A stretch of DNA of 64,000 nucleotides from Phoebastria nigripes (GCA_035582835.1 JAYKAV010001000.1:213335-277334), one strand, 5' to 3'. Positions 1 to 14,050 are shown, counted from the stretch's first letter. Program-made: numbers and translations. Notes: a model not told the origin generated them from the sequence alone.

Positions 1-179
1 AGCAATTTAACTCCAACACCTTGATAATACATGTTCACCAACATATTAAAGAAAGGATGATTTGTCTAAAGATGTGCAGAATGCACAAAACTCCATAGTC
101 CCTACTTGCTAAAACAATCAAGACCTGTGCCAGTTTCAATTAAGAAAGCCCATTTTTAAGGAACAACTATTTTCTGTTG

Positions 180-900
180 CAGTGCACATTCTCACTACCT
201 CTCCCCTGCAAACGTCACAGATGTTTGATCCCCTTTTTGTCTATTTTTGCCAAATGGACTTTGCTGATTAATATTTACCAATAGCTGAATATTAATATAA
301 GTTCAACTAAGTAATGACAAACATTTGTATGGCTGTAGGACTATTTGTATGACAATATATGACACTTTCCCTTGGAAGGTGGCTAATTTCACCATGGGCA
401 GGTGTACATTCACTGAGACAGACAGTTGCCTGGTTATGGTCCCCTGGGCTGCACTGACATTTTGATGATCAGGGTTTCAGCTACATTAGAGGACACTGAT
501 CACGATGCTAAAATTAACCAAGCTAGCTAAAGTGTGTGTTAATTATGAGTATGCAAGCAGTCAATAAAAGGTTAATGCAAAAGTCAAAGGATAAATTTAT
601 TTCAGTATTGCATCACTCTACTGACTAAATGACTAACATTATGCTTTGTTTTTAATCGATATATTTTACAGTAATGCGTGAGCCATTGATTTGAAAAACA
701 GCCTTTTTTCTAACAGTTAAGTTTTGCAACTGTTAAGTATCAAGTATCGATATACTTAAAACACTGTTTTTTCAGAGCAGATACTTTTTTGTTCCGTTGT
801 CAGGAGCAGGAAAGCATATAAGCCAGGAGGCGGCCTTGGGTTCTGCTGATGAATGCGATTAATGCAAATAAGAATTATTACCTAGGAACCTAAAGAAGGT
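180..900. promoter_or_regulatory. Candidate conserved noncoding regulatory block A
   Basis: Seen: no usable reading frame and no recognisable repeat, but a dense set of short motifs typical of vertebrate developmental enhancers. These include TTAATTAT near 538-545, repeated TTAATGCAAA-like sequences (572-581 and 859-868) and a perfect octamer ATGCAAAT at 862-869. A CATATAAG TATA-like string lies at about 815-822, followed by a short GC-rich segment. Known: POU-family proteins bind ATGCAAAT and homeodomain proteins bind TAATTA cores. Inference: the block may be a conserved noncoding element. I cannot align it to other genomes, so this rests on pattern alone. Confidence 0.3.
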
Positions 901-3079
901 ACTGTGAATTAGGGTCCCCGGATTCTATTGCACTGTTTGTCTACTCTACAGAAGTGTAGTCAAATCAGATCAATAGGGGTCAATTTGTGGCTCAGACTGC
1001 ACAGGCGTGTTAAGAGTGAGGAGATGATATGAATAGTCCCGTTTCCTAGATGGTACTAATTTAGCTGCCTACGCCTGGCAGTTCAAAGACCAACGGAGAT
1101 CACATGGAAATTCATAAGGTAAGTCAAGGAACATGGGTCTGGCCATCCTCCCCATGTACTGATATGGTCAGAAAGGGAGGAGGGGATATTTGCTCTGCGT
1201 GTACAAAAGTATACGCTCACCCATACATGCTTACTCCAGCATTCCTGAAATTATTATGTTTTATATGGGAGTTATTTCCTCCCTCCACTCATGCTAGAAT
1301 AAAGGTGTTACTGAGCTGTTATTCAGAACTTCAGAGTATCTTTTAAAACAATGGCCCAGGTGAAAACAGTGTTCCGATCACCCTACTAAGACAAATGCAT
1401 TCATTAAACCCATACTGACATTGGTTAAAACGATACAACACTGCTAACATGGATGCTGTTCTGAGTAAGAGTAACAGTAGCAGCTGCTTTAGACAGCATC
1501 TTCCATTCTTAAGATTCCCAATGGCTTTGCAAATTTGGGTCTGATCAAATACGGGTTATTACTGTTCCAGCACAGAGCTCTGCTGTGTGAACACAAATCC
1601 TAATATACAGGCACCTGGTACATGGAGCTCTGCTTGCAGGTGTGGATTTTTTCATCCTTGTCCTTCAAACCTTTCCTCTGCCTGGAAATTATTATGCAAA
1701 CCATGGTAGTTACTCTAATCTCAGTGTTAGGATTATCCCATGTCATTTCAAGCTGACATTCTTAGTTGCCAGAGCATGTACAAGAGAATACAGTGCGTTC
1801 TCAGCTATCTGAATTGTTATGCAAAGCACAGAGAAAATATGAGATTACATACATGAGAACAATTACTCAAATAAGTTAACCTTGATTTTTCTTTTTTTCT
1901 AAATAGTGTATCTCATTGCCGGCATGACAAATTTACTTCTGCTGCTGAACGCATCACAATTAAAACCTGATACCATTTAAGTCAAAGTTGAAACTTCCAG
2001 TGATTTCAACAAGGCCAAGATTTCAATCCAAATGCTTTTCCAGAAACCATTCACAATAGACATGAGCTAGTAAGCATAATAATAAAAACCATCCAAAAGA
2101 AACTATGGAAGGAATGAAATAGGCTGAATATAGTTTCTCGAAGTGAAATTTAGCAAGGGATACTCAATTTAAGTTTTTTATCCATTTACAACAGTGGTTA
2201 AATTATTGGCATTATAAGTCAGCTAATGCAATGTGGAGTAACAAGATGTGACGTTCCGTAACTTCAAAGTTGCCACAGAAAGAAAAAATATCTGTGTTAT
2301 CAAACTGAATTGCTCAGTAAAGCACAGAAAAGTTCTAAAGTAAAAACTCAAATTGATGCTGTAAATACACATTCTCCTTCNCCTTTGGACATGGATAGGG
2401 TATTGGGATAAAGTCCCTAAAAAGGATTGGAAAAGTCACCCCTGTTATTTGAAGAACTGAACTTTCATTTATCTTCATGAAAAATTAAAAGGTGGAAGGG
2501 ATAAATGTAATTCATGATAAAATGGAATGGGGGTGAGAAATCTGAAAAGCAGCTGCTTTCCAGTTGGGTGCCCATTCCAGCATTAGCAATTTCAGTAATT
2601 ACAATATGCCTAATTTTAAGTTTTCTTCTACTTGGGGCACCTGTTTGGTCACAGTAGCTGGTAACAAGTGAAAATTTCCAACCACTGATTAAAGTTTAAG
2701 GCCATCAGGTAGACTGCTGAGAACAATTTCGTACCTAGATCTATCTGTCAGCATGTCCACTACATACCAGTGGTGATGAATGGGACATTTTGCCAGCTGA
2801 CCAGTTAGGAGCCGCTGACATCTGACATCAGTCACTGGAGGGGGGCACCTGAAGCCGGCATTGCTCCTACCTGGCCACGGGGAACAATGCGGGGCTCAAA
2901 TGGCGAGGGTGATTACGTATGTCATATCTCAGGCAACCCCGCTAGAGCTTTACGGTATCCAGAGTCGAATTCCAGAGCTCAGCACAAAGCTGAGACAACC
3001 ATAGAAACGTACAAAACAAAAGGTGCGTGGTTTCACAGAGGTATAAGGTAGCTTTCCTTGCCATTCGGGAGAATGGACA
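901..3079. other. Unique AT-rich DNA, no gene seen
   Basis: Only short chance frames are present. A pyrimidine-rich, splice-acceptor-like string ends at about 1907, but no donor follows at a sensible distance. The interval 2750-3000 is clearly more GC-rich than its surroundings and could be an unrecognised, decayed LTR or other repeat. I cannot classify it. Confidence 0.6.
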
Positions 3080-3100
3080 CATTGTTCTCAAAGAACAATG
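3080..3100. repeat. Perfect 9-bp inverted repeat with 3-base loop
   Basis: CATTGTTCT at 3080-3088 and AGAACAATG at 3092-3100 are exact reverse complements separated by CAA. The arms contain ATTGTT/AACAAT, the SOX-type core, and TGTTCT/AGAACA, the steroid-receptor half-site in everted order. A regulatory role is inference; arms this short also arise by chance. Confidence 0.45.
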
Positions 3101-6100
3101 AAAACAAACACAGTTGAAGAAATGGCAACTCTTCCATTGGGAGCAAAACCTGCAACAGCCATTATGTCACTGGTGCCCTCATCCTGCACGGACAGAGCTC
3201 CAGCCTGGATCAGCTATATCAGAAGGAAACCATTCCTATGCTCTCCTGGGAGTACTTTTTCTGGAGACCTAATCCAAGACATGAGATTTACATAGGGAGC
3301 TGGAGCTAAACTTGTTTACAGTTAAAAAATGTTGAAATCTTGACTTCTGGTATGACATGTTTTAGAGGAAATAACATATACAAAATCAGAATTTCAGCCG
3401 GAACTTCACCAAAACTGAAGGGTGTTTGGAAAATGGGGGTTAGTTAATGCCCCATCATGACACAGGGTTAGGGTGGAATGTTTTCTGATCTCTTTGTTTC
3501 AGTTCTGTAAAACATAATCAACCCAATAATTTACAAATCCTTCACTTTGGTATTATGATTAACTTTTATAATTTGTACCCTAAAAACTGTTTACTGAAAA
3601 AACAAAGGATGGAGAAAATATAAATATATTGAAACACAACAACATGAAAGATGTTTTCTTCATATGGCTGTAAATGCTTTGTCTTTATCACCAACAAAAT
3701 TCTATTTTTTCATACCAAAACTGGAATTTTTAAAGTTATTGAGTTAAATCTAAACCTTAGACCAAAGATTTTCTTAGCTTTTTTAATTAACTAGTCAGAA
3801 AGTTGTCAGCCTTGGCAGAAAGTATTTTTTTCAGTTGTTCCACGCTTGTCCCTGCTGTGACTCTGCACAACTAAAACCTTCCCAGGTTTACTCTGCCTTT
3901 TAAGAACAAAACAAATTACATCACTATTTGTCTTTGCAAACCAGATTTCAGAAGTACTGGTCCCAAATAGGCAGTGAAATGAAGTGGCCAGACAGAAAGA
4001 GAGCAGTGCTTCGTTCTTTTGAACATCTAATCCCCAGTGTATTCCCAAGGAGTCTGTCCTATTTATATTAAGACACGGCTGATGTTCTTTCTTGTGCTGT
4101 AACTAGAGTGTGCCTAGCCGTAAGTAATGGCTGAGACCAGGACTGCCTTTATAGAAGGGACAAAATGAGTTTGTTTCCAGATGAGAAACTTGAAAAGAGA
4201 ATGCCAGGTTTAGGAAGGGATGAAGGCAATATCAGTTAAATTTTAATCCAAGAAAAAACCATGTATCAGCTGCACAAATATGCAAGTACAAGTACACACG
4301 ATGGCATGTTAGAAGATCTTTCCTGTCTGCTTCTTTCCAAAGTTGGTAATGACTTGTGTCACTGATGCATTTGGCCCTTACTACAGAACCAAAGTTTACA
4401 GTCACTGACCCAAGAGCTTTATGCCTCCAAAGTCAGCCATTCCATTGGAAATGAGGACGCTGCTAAAATATCCTGAGGCATCACTGCTGACATAGTAGGA
4501 TAGCATGAAAACAGCCAGCATTATCCTTGTGTGTACTTCTACAAAGCGAATCTATAGCAGAATCCATCTTTTAACACTGGCCTGCAGAGTGCATTTTGCT
4601 GTTCCACAGAGAGGTAGGAGAGAGATCAATGAACCTGACACTAAAGAGGTTTAAGTGACAGTTGCATGAACTTGAAAATGCCAGAGTTTCTATTATTACT
4701 CAAATTGTAAATCAGGTAAATACGAAAAAAACTTAAATTGTTAATACCCTCCAAATGTTGAAATAACAGCAACCAAAGCACTGGTGGAGTCCAACCACAA
4801 AGAGTTTTCAAGAGGTGCACCAACGTGTTTCACAAGTATTTGTAGAAATATATGAAAAACTCACAAAACTATTTTTCAAGAATGTTTTGCTTTGCCTTAA
4901 CTGTAGAGAAATTAAAATAAANTTTCAACATCTTTTTGGCTACAATATTAATTAAAATCTGTAAAAATATACTTCAGTCTTTCTAAACTATTTAGCTGAC
5001 AAACTATGGGAAAGGATAAGGATTTGCTGTGCGGTATCTTTGGCTACAGAGTGGGGATTGTAAAACAAAGCCCCAAAACCTCAGAAACATTCCAGCTCTG
5101 GGTGGAAAGAATGGAAGAAAAGAGGACACAAGAAGCTCCTTTCTCCCATATATTCATCTCTACTGTGGGTGAATTAATAAACAGAATTCTACCCAAAAGA
5201 TACTTCTGATGAGATAATCAATGACCTTCCTCACCATGTCCACCGACTCCACCCCACCAAAGGGGAATACCTAGTAGCTGGCACTGCAGCAACTGTAATG
5301 CCACTGAGAAGAGTGCCGGCATTGGATGCGTGGTGTAAACTTGACTTCCCCAGACAGAGCTTTTCCTCTCCTTTGTGGCCTCTGTCCAACAGACCTAGAA
5401 ACGGTCCATGAGAAAATCAGTGCACCTCCTATTCCCACAAGAGAACGGCTGCGTGGGGCAGCCTCCGTTCCATGTTTGTTTGATTTTTTAATTAAGAAAC
5501 ATCACTACTCTCTATAAAGTGCAGGGGGTAGGGAAATCCCCCAGAGAAACACTGAATAAATAACACAGCATTTGCTGAAAGATGAAGTTTAATCCAATTT
5601 AACCTATAGGTCTACAAATTGCTCCCTTTCAGCCCCGTTTCTCAGATGCTTTTGTTTCCTGTTTTTAGAATAATATGTATACAAGCAATGTATCCTGACT
5701 ATATGAGAAGCACATTTATACAATATTTATATACACACCCCTTCATGCCGATACTTGCAAAAAATCCCATCAGTCCAAAAGAGTCAGCATTTAGGAGGAA
5801 ATTTTCAGCACCACAGACATAGATTTAGTTATATACTTTTCATGATCAGCGATGGGATGTGAGTTATTCCCTCTGTGCTGAGAATATTTGGCTTTGACTT
5901 CAAACAACGTAGAAATATATCAACCTCAATATAATTTCTATTCTCTCAAAAGGAACCTAAAATGCTCTAAGCCTTTGCCGAGGCATCTGATGTTCCTGTC
6001 CCCTCTGCTGCACTGCGTGATCGGCTGTTTTATTTCACTTGCGATCCTTGCTTTCCTATGATTTTTTCAGACAAAGAAACAAAATGTCTGCTATACGCTG

Positions 6101-7596
6101 AGTATAAACACAGCTGACTTGTTTTCCCCAAAGTATTGATTTTATGCACTTTTAAAATAACTATTTTCATTCTGTTTGCATAATCAGCTGGGGTATTGTT
6201 CCTCTACATTTGCAGAAACACAGATGGAATTGCTGATTTGAAGCCTTTGGAGAGATTTTACAGTATTCTCCAGAATCTAAGCTTCTATTAAAATAAGGTT
6301 TCAAGCACTTCTGGTTGTGAAGATAGCCTGGACAATGTAAATTGATGCACGGTTATCTTGTTGAGTCCACAACCAGACAGACAGACGCAATAGCACCAAG
6401 GGAGCTGTGAACTTCCCCCACTTATTTTATTGGGTGTTTACTTGGGGGCCAGATGCTCCCCTCTGTTGTGCAGAAAGGCGTTAAATGACTGAGAAAAAGA
6501 GAGGAAAAGGAAATGGAAATAAAAACCAACAAAGAGGAGAAAAGGAAATCTCCACAGCCTGCTTCCCAGGGGGCTACCAATGCCCTCCCTTGCCAGTATT
6601 AGACTGCTGGAAGATTTGGGGCTCAGCCATGCATATGGCACATTTTTCGAACGACGCTGTGTTTTCCAAAAGAATGCCACCCAAAAAGTTAATGATGCTT
6701 CCAGCATCATTTACCGTTCCACTTTATCTTGTGTACTCCTTTTCTGTGGATGTCATATAGCCAAGCAAAAATGTAAACATAGGGTGGTTTTAGATGACAC
6801 TGCAGGAGGATGGCCCTTCCATTTAACGCCCCCTTGTTTGAAGTAAGCGTTCCCATTTTCCAAAGAACTTCAGGGTTTGCAGGCTCTGCCCTTCTGCAAG
6901 AAAGCTAAAACATTTTCCTTGTTGAGCATGCATTTTTCCGTAAGACAACTTTTCACATTAATAAAAATCAACTGCTGTATGACAAACCCCTATTTGTTAT
7001 ATGTGGAAAGTAAAATCAAAAGAAACATGACTGAATGCAACTAACAGTAACCGTATTACTTGCTTCTTAAATCAGACTGGACAGAAACGGGCTGTATCTT
7101 TTCAGAATCAAAGCTATGTAATCCTTTCAGCCTGAAGTGCTTCCTGCGTCACTCCCGCAAGCTGCTAGTACAACCCATCCTCAAAATCCCAAAACTTCCA
7201 TCTGGACCAAAGCAAGGGTGACACAGAAGGGGCAGCACTTGGGAGCTGAATGGAACCGCAGACCTTAGGTACTTGTAGTAACTACTGTGCAAGAAGGACT
7301 CTGCATGTGATTTTACATGGAACAGTCCTTTGTTGATGTAAGTTTATTAGGGAGAGTGACCCCAAATGGAGATCCTGCCCCAGGAACCATGTTGCCTAGC
7401 TGCTCTCAGACTCTTACAAAAATGCAGCTCTCACTAGCTCTGGTCCATCTCAGGGAATTTGCATGTCTCGTTAGCCAAAAGGAAACTATGACAGACTGAT
7501 AGCAAGCACCGTATGGGAAAGCCAACCAACCACAAGACTAACTCTCTAGTTGCAGACTGAAATTAAGACCTTGCTTATTGCTGTAACTTGTGATAT
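3101..7596. other. Unique AT-rich DNA, no gene seen
   Basis: Frames here are at most about 90 codons, overlap on opposite strands (for example 6438-6846) and show no domain or splice context. No RNA gene or repeat family was recognised. Confidence 0.6.
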
Positions 7597-7664
7597 AAAT
7601 ACGTATGTGTACATACATACATCTCTCTGTATACATAGATACATATATACTCACACACATATAT
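7597..7664. repeat. Degenerate ATAC/ATGT-rich microsatellite
   Basis: Alternating purine-pyrimidine sequence made of imperfect TACA, TATA and CACA units. It is interrupted by TCTCTCTG, so it is an old and probably stable simple repeat. Confidence 0.75.
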
Positions 7665-10600
7665 AAGAGGAGCTTACACCACATTTTCTATCAAGAGATA
7701 TGGCCTTGAACTCCTATGTGGCTTAGGGAACAACAAAAAAAATGGTTTATTGTGCTGCAGAACTACATTGTCTTCCCTGTGCTGTGCACCTCGGCTGTAG
7801 CCTGCAACCAGAATGTTTATAACATATATTGGAACTAATACTATAAGAGGAATGCAATTCTATGGACTAAAACACAGTTTCCTTTAGGTCAACATGAGGT
7901 CAAACAGAAGCAGGAGGGAACAAATAATAGGGAAATGAGAAAACAGATACAAGAAAAGCAGAGAAGCTCAAAAAGAGGAAAAAGAAGTTTAGGAATTAAA
8001 AAAGAAAGCCTCATGTAACTAATCACATTTCAATCACTGCAGAATTTCTCCATGGCTGCTGCTTTATTCAGTGATATTTTATGGATAAATCACTATAAAA
8101 ATATACCACCAAAAAAATTCCAGGGCTGGCAGAGCAATAGACCTGATGTCCCAGGAAATGCTACAGTACCTCCAGGCACAAATAAAAATCATACCACAAC
8201 AATATGCTCAATATGCTGCTTCTCTACTTCTGTAAGTGGAGTAAATCTTTCTGATTACCAAACAAGACCTCAGAATTTTTTCTATTTACCCTTTGCATTT
8301 CAAATAACTGAAAACATTATATAGAGATGTTAAATATCCTTTTCTACTTTAACTTGTAAATAATTACCGTCGCCCAAATACAACGCAAATAAACACATTT
8401 CTTTACTTATTTTCAACTGCATTAAGGGAAGAAATTCTGTGTGAAAGTTCAGCATCACTATACCTCAAAACTTTGCAATTAATGTAATTCTGCAATATTT
8501 TTAATACCAACTAAAATTCCAGTACAGACTGAATGATGATTTAAAGTTATTAGACAGGAATACACTTTCCTTTATGGAAAATGATTGCATTCGATCCATT
8601 TAAACAAACGATAAACTACATGCATCTGATTGTGCCCTACTTTCACAGGCATTATTTCCACAAGTGCTTAAAAAAAGTGCAAGATCCCGATCCATAACAT
8701 TCTACCAGTGGACTTGAATTCGCTCAGCACCATGAAGACTTATTCACCCCAGTGAGTACCAAAATGCTACTAGTAGGTAAAACCTAAAACGTCTATTGCA
8801 ACAAATGCATACAGCTCTTCATATTATTTTCCGTGGTGTAAAGAATCTTTCTGACTGCAATATCAATGACTTTAAACCACAGCCTAAGACTTTAGACCTT
8901 TCAGTGGTGCCAACTCACTTGTTTTATATGCTATGATATATAGTCCTGGCTTTGAGCTATCTCTCACTACTGATGCTTTTGATGCTTTGTTCTCTTTTTA
9001 CTTTAGGATGGAAAATAACAAATAATGCTGAGTTCTCTTCTTACCCTTGAATTCTTCTGATGTCTATCTTCAGAACTCTTCTAACATCCAATTTATGTCA
9101 TTCTTTTTCTTTCTTACGCTGTGAATTTGAAACGAAAGAAGGTAACATANTATCATAAGATCTACGGACGACTGAAATGGCCTTCAGAGTAAACTTCAGA
9201 GTTATTCGTAAAACTATCTTTCCTCAACAGAAAATAAAATATTGCTTTTCAATACATAATGCGACTACTCTTGAAATTCTTCTTGGATTAAGTTATTGCC
9301 ATAGGGAACATTCTAATGATAATAAAGTATATGATGCCAATGCCTTAAGAGCAGTTCAGATGGGTTATTTTGTTAGTATTTGCAAGGCACAATTCAAATT
9401 CATTCTCAAACATTTATATGCTTCCTCTTGACTAATTCTTTATTATAAAATGGCTACAAAACCTGAAGTTTGTTGTGCTGATTGACCTGCAATGCTACTC
9501 TCACGTTATTCTGTCATATAATTCCTCTTAAAACATCACATCAGAATTCCAAAAACCTCTTACATTAGTTAATTAAGGACCTGATTCAATCTTCTATCAG
9601 GTTTGAGCAAAATGCATAGTCACATATTTAAATCTCATTTAGCTCAGCGGAACTTTCAAATATATTTCAAGTTCAGCGCAGGCTTAAAAGCTTCACTGCG
9701 TAGAGTCCCTAGAGATGATCTCCACATCGCTGCTCAATGCACAGCTGTATACAAATACATGATTAACTGCAATTTTTCTTAAGAACTCGAGGTAGCCATC
9801 CTATCCCTACCCCAGTCCCTATCCTCGCATTTAGTCTCTAGCCCCTGTACTGCAATGACCTGTTCTCTCCAATTCATTATGCAATGGGCATGAATCTTCC
9901 ACGCGTTATCTGAAGTAATGCAGGACTACAATAATGTGCTAGCAGCACTTTTCAGGGATTTCTGCTAGGAACCTATATAGAAGCCACACTGTCAGGTTCA
10001 AATTCTGTCAATAATGGTGTAATTTTTTGAGCCCGAGGAAACAGAAATCTTCTCTTGTTGGGTGCCATAAGCTGTCCATCCCTCTGTACTTTGTGCAGAT
10101 TCATGGGAAATCAAGATATACATAATGAAAAGTATCCATTTCATTATTCTCTCAAGAGACCTACTGTTTTGTCTTCCTTCATTCTGTGTCTGCTAAAGAA
10201 CAGTTACTGAAACTTTATGAAAAGTGGATGGTCTTGGTCTTCCATATGTTTTATTTTGTCTATGAATGTTGTATTTCAGACTCCATTTTTCCTAGTTTAT
10301 TGCTTGCCAGCTGAGCTACGTTAGTCATTCCTTTCAACTGCTGATGAAATTTCTTCTCTTCCTGTGTTACAAGAAACACTACTTCCCTGAGCATGCAACA
10401 GACCTAATATCCCTCCTACTTAGTTTGCTTTTTCAAATAATATTGTGATTATATTAATCTAAAATGCAAAGTATGCGTTCACCTTTTTCTTTGCTGAAAT
10501 GCTATTACTCCAACCTNTCTTAATGCCAAGGAATTAATGTAAACTTTAAGGGTTTTGCCAATAGCTACATAAACCTCCTCTTTTTGGTGCAAACAGGAGG

Positions 10601-11619
10601 TGTCCTTTCTTCTTTTTTCCCTTCTTAAGTACTCCTGAGGAGTTATTAATTTGTAGTCTGCACTCACANATGTGCAGTTCTACAGGGAAATTTCACACGC
10701 TCTCCTGTTTATTGAAGTGCCAGTGAGAGCATCTAGGGAAGTTAATGACATTCCTCAGCAAGACGAAAAGCCCATTTTCTTAGACCTTCTCCTACAGTTT
10801 GTCCTTTCCACTCTCACTTTAGCTTTTCTAGCACTTCACCACTATTGAGCATGTAGAACACTGTTGCCTGCCCTAACAGTGACAGGCCTGGGTTAGCTAC
10901 TTTCTGTTAACAGATACCAATTTAATCTTCCTTTTCCAAGCCTTAATGACGTTACCAGGCTCAGTTTACTTAATGTTGGCTTGACTGTCTAGCCAGAGTG
11001 AAACACTGGTGAAATCANGCTGTAACTGCAGGTTCTTTTCAAGTCCTTGAGGACTGCTCCATGCACTTCTTCCGCTTTTTTTTCCCTCCTGACAAGATAT
11101 TGGAAAAATACTGTTCATTTACATTTGTCTCATAATTTAAACCAGGTACCAATCTTCTAGAGATACTTGTGACGTTTCAAATTGGAAGGTTTAGAATACC
11201 TTCAAGAGAACACCTTTGCATTATGAAAAATTTGGGGCTTAGAAAATCTTGTTTGCCAGTCTGCCTTTTGTATTTTTTTACTCAGAAACAATGAAGGGTG
11301 TTATTCTCTGCATCTCTGGATTTTAGGAATCAAATAATCTTCTACCAATGTAAAAAACCCTCTTGGTAGAAGTCAGCTAGGGCTGTGCCAGGAAGCTTTT
11401 AGCAGTGTTCAGACCCATATTTTTCTCATCTTGCTCCAGAACACACACAAAAAAGAAAAGTATCCATCTTTGCATACAGCCAGCCCTCTTAGAGATGTTA
11501 ATGTCTGGCACTATGCTGTGTTATTAACTTATAACAGACTGAAGAACTCTGTGGCCCAATAATGTTGATTTGAATTCTGGAAATTATAAAGACTGTTAGA
11601 GTGCTACTACCNTGACAAA
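7665..11619. other. Unique AT-rich DNA, no gene seen
   Basis: Short frames only, none above about 90 codons. A pyrimidine-rich stretch covers about 10150-10830. Several isolated N bases are present. No repeat family was recognised. Confidence 0.6.
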
Positions 11620-12690
11620 GGAAATGGAGTGATCCAGGTATCTACAGGCCCTGCAGCATATCATTAGGCAACAGAAAAGCTGGTACAGGATTCATTTAAC
11701 AGATAATACGAATATATAAAGCATGCCAATCAGTATGTTTTTTCTGGAAAACAAATCTTGTTGGACAAACCCTTCAAGATGACAAGTTCAGTTACTAGAA
11801 GAAACTATGGAGGAATAGGATGAATTGATTCACGCTAGCTAGTGAATGATTTTTTTTTTTTTCTCAAGTAGCACTGAATGTCAACAGAACATACACCACA
11901 AGTAAGCAGNGGCTATCAAGTAACATAATGATAAACGTCAATGGGGAATCACTACTGAATGGTGACCCTCATAAGGGATTCCTCCAGAGACCAATACGGT
12001 GGCCAGTATTAGTCACATTTTCATCCGTATTCTGAAAGTAAATGGCAATGATCAGCTACTTGACAATTTTTGCAGATAGCACAGAGACTGATACGGTTAA
12101 AAAACATGTGGACAGGACTTAGCCCTGCCAGGTCACTTAATAATCAGGACCAAATGTGTTATAGAACTATATGCAATGATAGGGAGAAGGATGACTGGAA
12201 AATTGATGAGTTTGTGCTCAAAACCACTGCATCTGAAAACAACGTAGATATTATCCCNGACAACTCAAAATGAATTCCCAGTATAGTACCTAATCCTTCT
12301 GTATTTCGCTAGGTAGACAAATATGAGAGTAACATGGAATAACCTTGTTTCCAGCTTTTTAGAAGTACATTGAAGAGAGCAGAGAAAAGAGACTGTGGAG
12401 ACAGGTGGAAAATACAAAANAATGATTAACTCAATTTGCTTCACTTATCGGATTTAAAACTGATAGATTGAAGGAAAATATCTTCTATGAAAGAGCTCTC
12501 TTGTCTAGCAGAGGAAGCTGGAATTTGAAAAAGAACCCAGAGAAATTCAAATATGCCTGTTTTTTACAATGAAGTCAATCACACACTGGGACAAACTATT
12601 AAAGGAACAGAATATTCTTCATTTCTGACACCTTCAAATCAAGAAAAGATTCCTGCCTGGAAACCATGCAGTTACACAGCTAGCACAGGG
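11620..12690 (+). mobile_element. Ancient CR1-type LINE remnant (reverse-transcriptase 3' part)
   Basis: Several separated pieces occur in the order of the CR1 LINE second reading frame and match the general pattern of old amniote CR1 families. The first is a RYRPxS-like entry near 11635. A switch-like stretch around 11750-11770 follows. A GGGGAATCACTACTGAATGG segment lies at about 11943-11962, and a decayed version of the usual FADDT-coding stretch (TTTGCAGATAGCACAGAGA) is at about 12070-12088. The segment around 12500-12660 matches the C-terminal region ending in TCAAATCAAGAAAAGATT. Every frame is broken by stops and small indels, and a T run interrupts it at 11850-11862. It is far more eroded than the CR1 copy at 24893-25862. 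The family call is moderately secure; boundaries are approximate. Confidence 0.6.
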
Positions 12691-13912
12691 ATAAAAGGAT
12701 AAAATTTAGTAACTTGTGATAGAAGTCAAAACAGCTGACAAAAATCCTAAATACAATGATGCTCAAACTTTTACACAACCATTCTTTAATGAGCTTACTT
12801 TGAGTAAGACTTTAAAAATTCCTGCTAATACATCTTGCTTTAAAATTATACATTCTAATTGGAATGGATACTCCAGGAGAATGAAAGAAGGCAGAAGACT
12901 TCTATTGTCAAAGTCCCAAAAGTATCAGCTTAGCCTTTCAACCCCATACCACTATGGAGAGAAAAACCCTGATGCAGGGAATAAAAANCTCTAGAAGCAT
13001 CCATATGCTCCATTCTCTTGCGCTTGTTATACACAGGTATAAGTCTAACTTTTTAATATACATAGGTTTAACTGAAAAGAGAATTGGCCAAAAGGCATGT
13101 ACACACACATGTATTTAATAAATATTACAATTTGTCATGTAATTTATGAAAAATATTCAAGATACGAAAATGTAAGTAAACAGCATGTTTATCGTTTCAC
13201 TTACTTCATTTCTCTTAAAGCATCCTGGAATCACCAAAACATACAAGGTCACACTGAATCAAAGGACAGCATCTGCTTGTTCAAAATGTCATTATGGAAG
13301 AATCAGGAAAAAGCAGCTGTATTACAAGTCACCTTTCCAGCTCTCACAAACAAACTATTAATGGAGAAAGTCAGTCCTTTACAGTGCATTACAGGACCAA
13401 GGTCACCTGGGAAACCGTAAGGCCTTACTGGCTACCCACAAGACCAACTTGATTAGTCCCAATAACCTCCTGCCCTTGCCAAGGGACTGCTGGAACTTCA
13501 AGTTTTTCAGCAGACTGCTAACTTGGTGTTCACGCTTTTTAGATGCACAGTTACACAAGCTAAAGTGTCTGAGACTCATCTGAAGCACTTCATTTCAACT
13601 ACAGTACAGTGTTCACTACTGTCTATTGGAATTACCATGAGCGTTATAATTATGTTGATAACCACAAATTCTCTAAATACAAAGACAGTCTAAATTCAAA
13701 GTTTATGTCAAGACTCATGTCTGCTAAAGAAGAGTGTAACTTTGGCATAGTAACTTTTAATTATCATGTTCCTTCTGACTGCCATAAATCAGGCGATAGG
13801 AACACATCACCAGGAAGTAAGTTTTCTTGGAAATAATCTGTAACCACATGCCAGACACTTTTAAGCACTCTCTTTAGAATACAAATAGACTGAAACCATG
13901 CTTTCAATATGT
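12691..13912. other. AT-rich DNA, no gene seen
   Basis: Frames of up to about 107 codons (13097-13420) have no domain, splice context or compositional signature and are treated as chance. No repeat is recognised beyond the possible CR1 fringe at the left. Confidence 0.55.
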
Positions 13913-14044
13913 GCATGTGTNGTGGTTTAACCCTGGCAGCACCTAAACACCACGCAGCCGCTCACTCACCCCCCTACTCCGGTAGGATGGGGGAGAGAAT
14001 TGGGGGGCACGAGTAGGAAAACTCNCGGGTTGAGATAAAAACAG

Positions 14045-14050
14045 TTTAAT
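14045..14050 (-). terminator. ATTAAA poly(A) signal of solo LTR 1
   Basis: The minus-strand hexamer ATTAAA sits at the same place within a conserved block as in LTR 2, about 130 bp from the 3' end of the minus-sense LTR. Confidence 0.5.

Noticed and set aside
1885..1910. Splice-acceptor-like pyrimidine tract ending TAAATAG
   Set aside because: No donor or sustained open frame follows within a normal exon length.
2838..2856. CTCF-like string around GGAGGGGGGCACCTG
   Set aside because: Alignment to the CTCF core needs an extra G and one mismatch at a key base.
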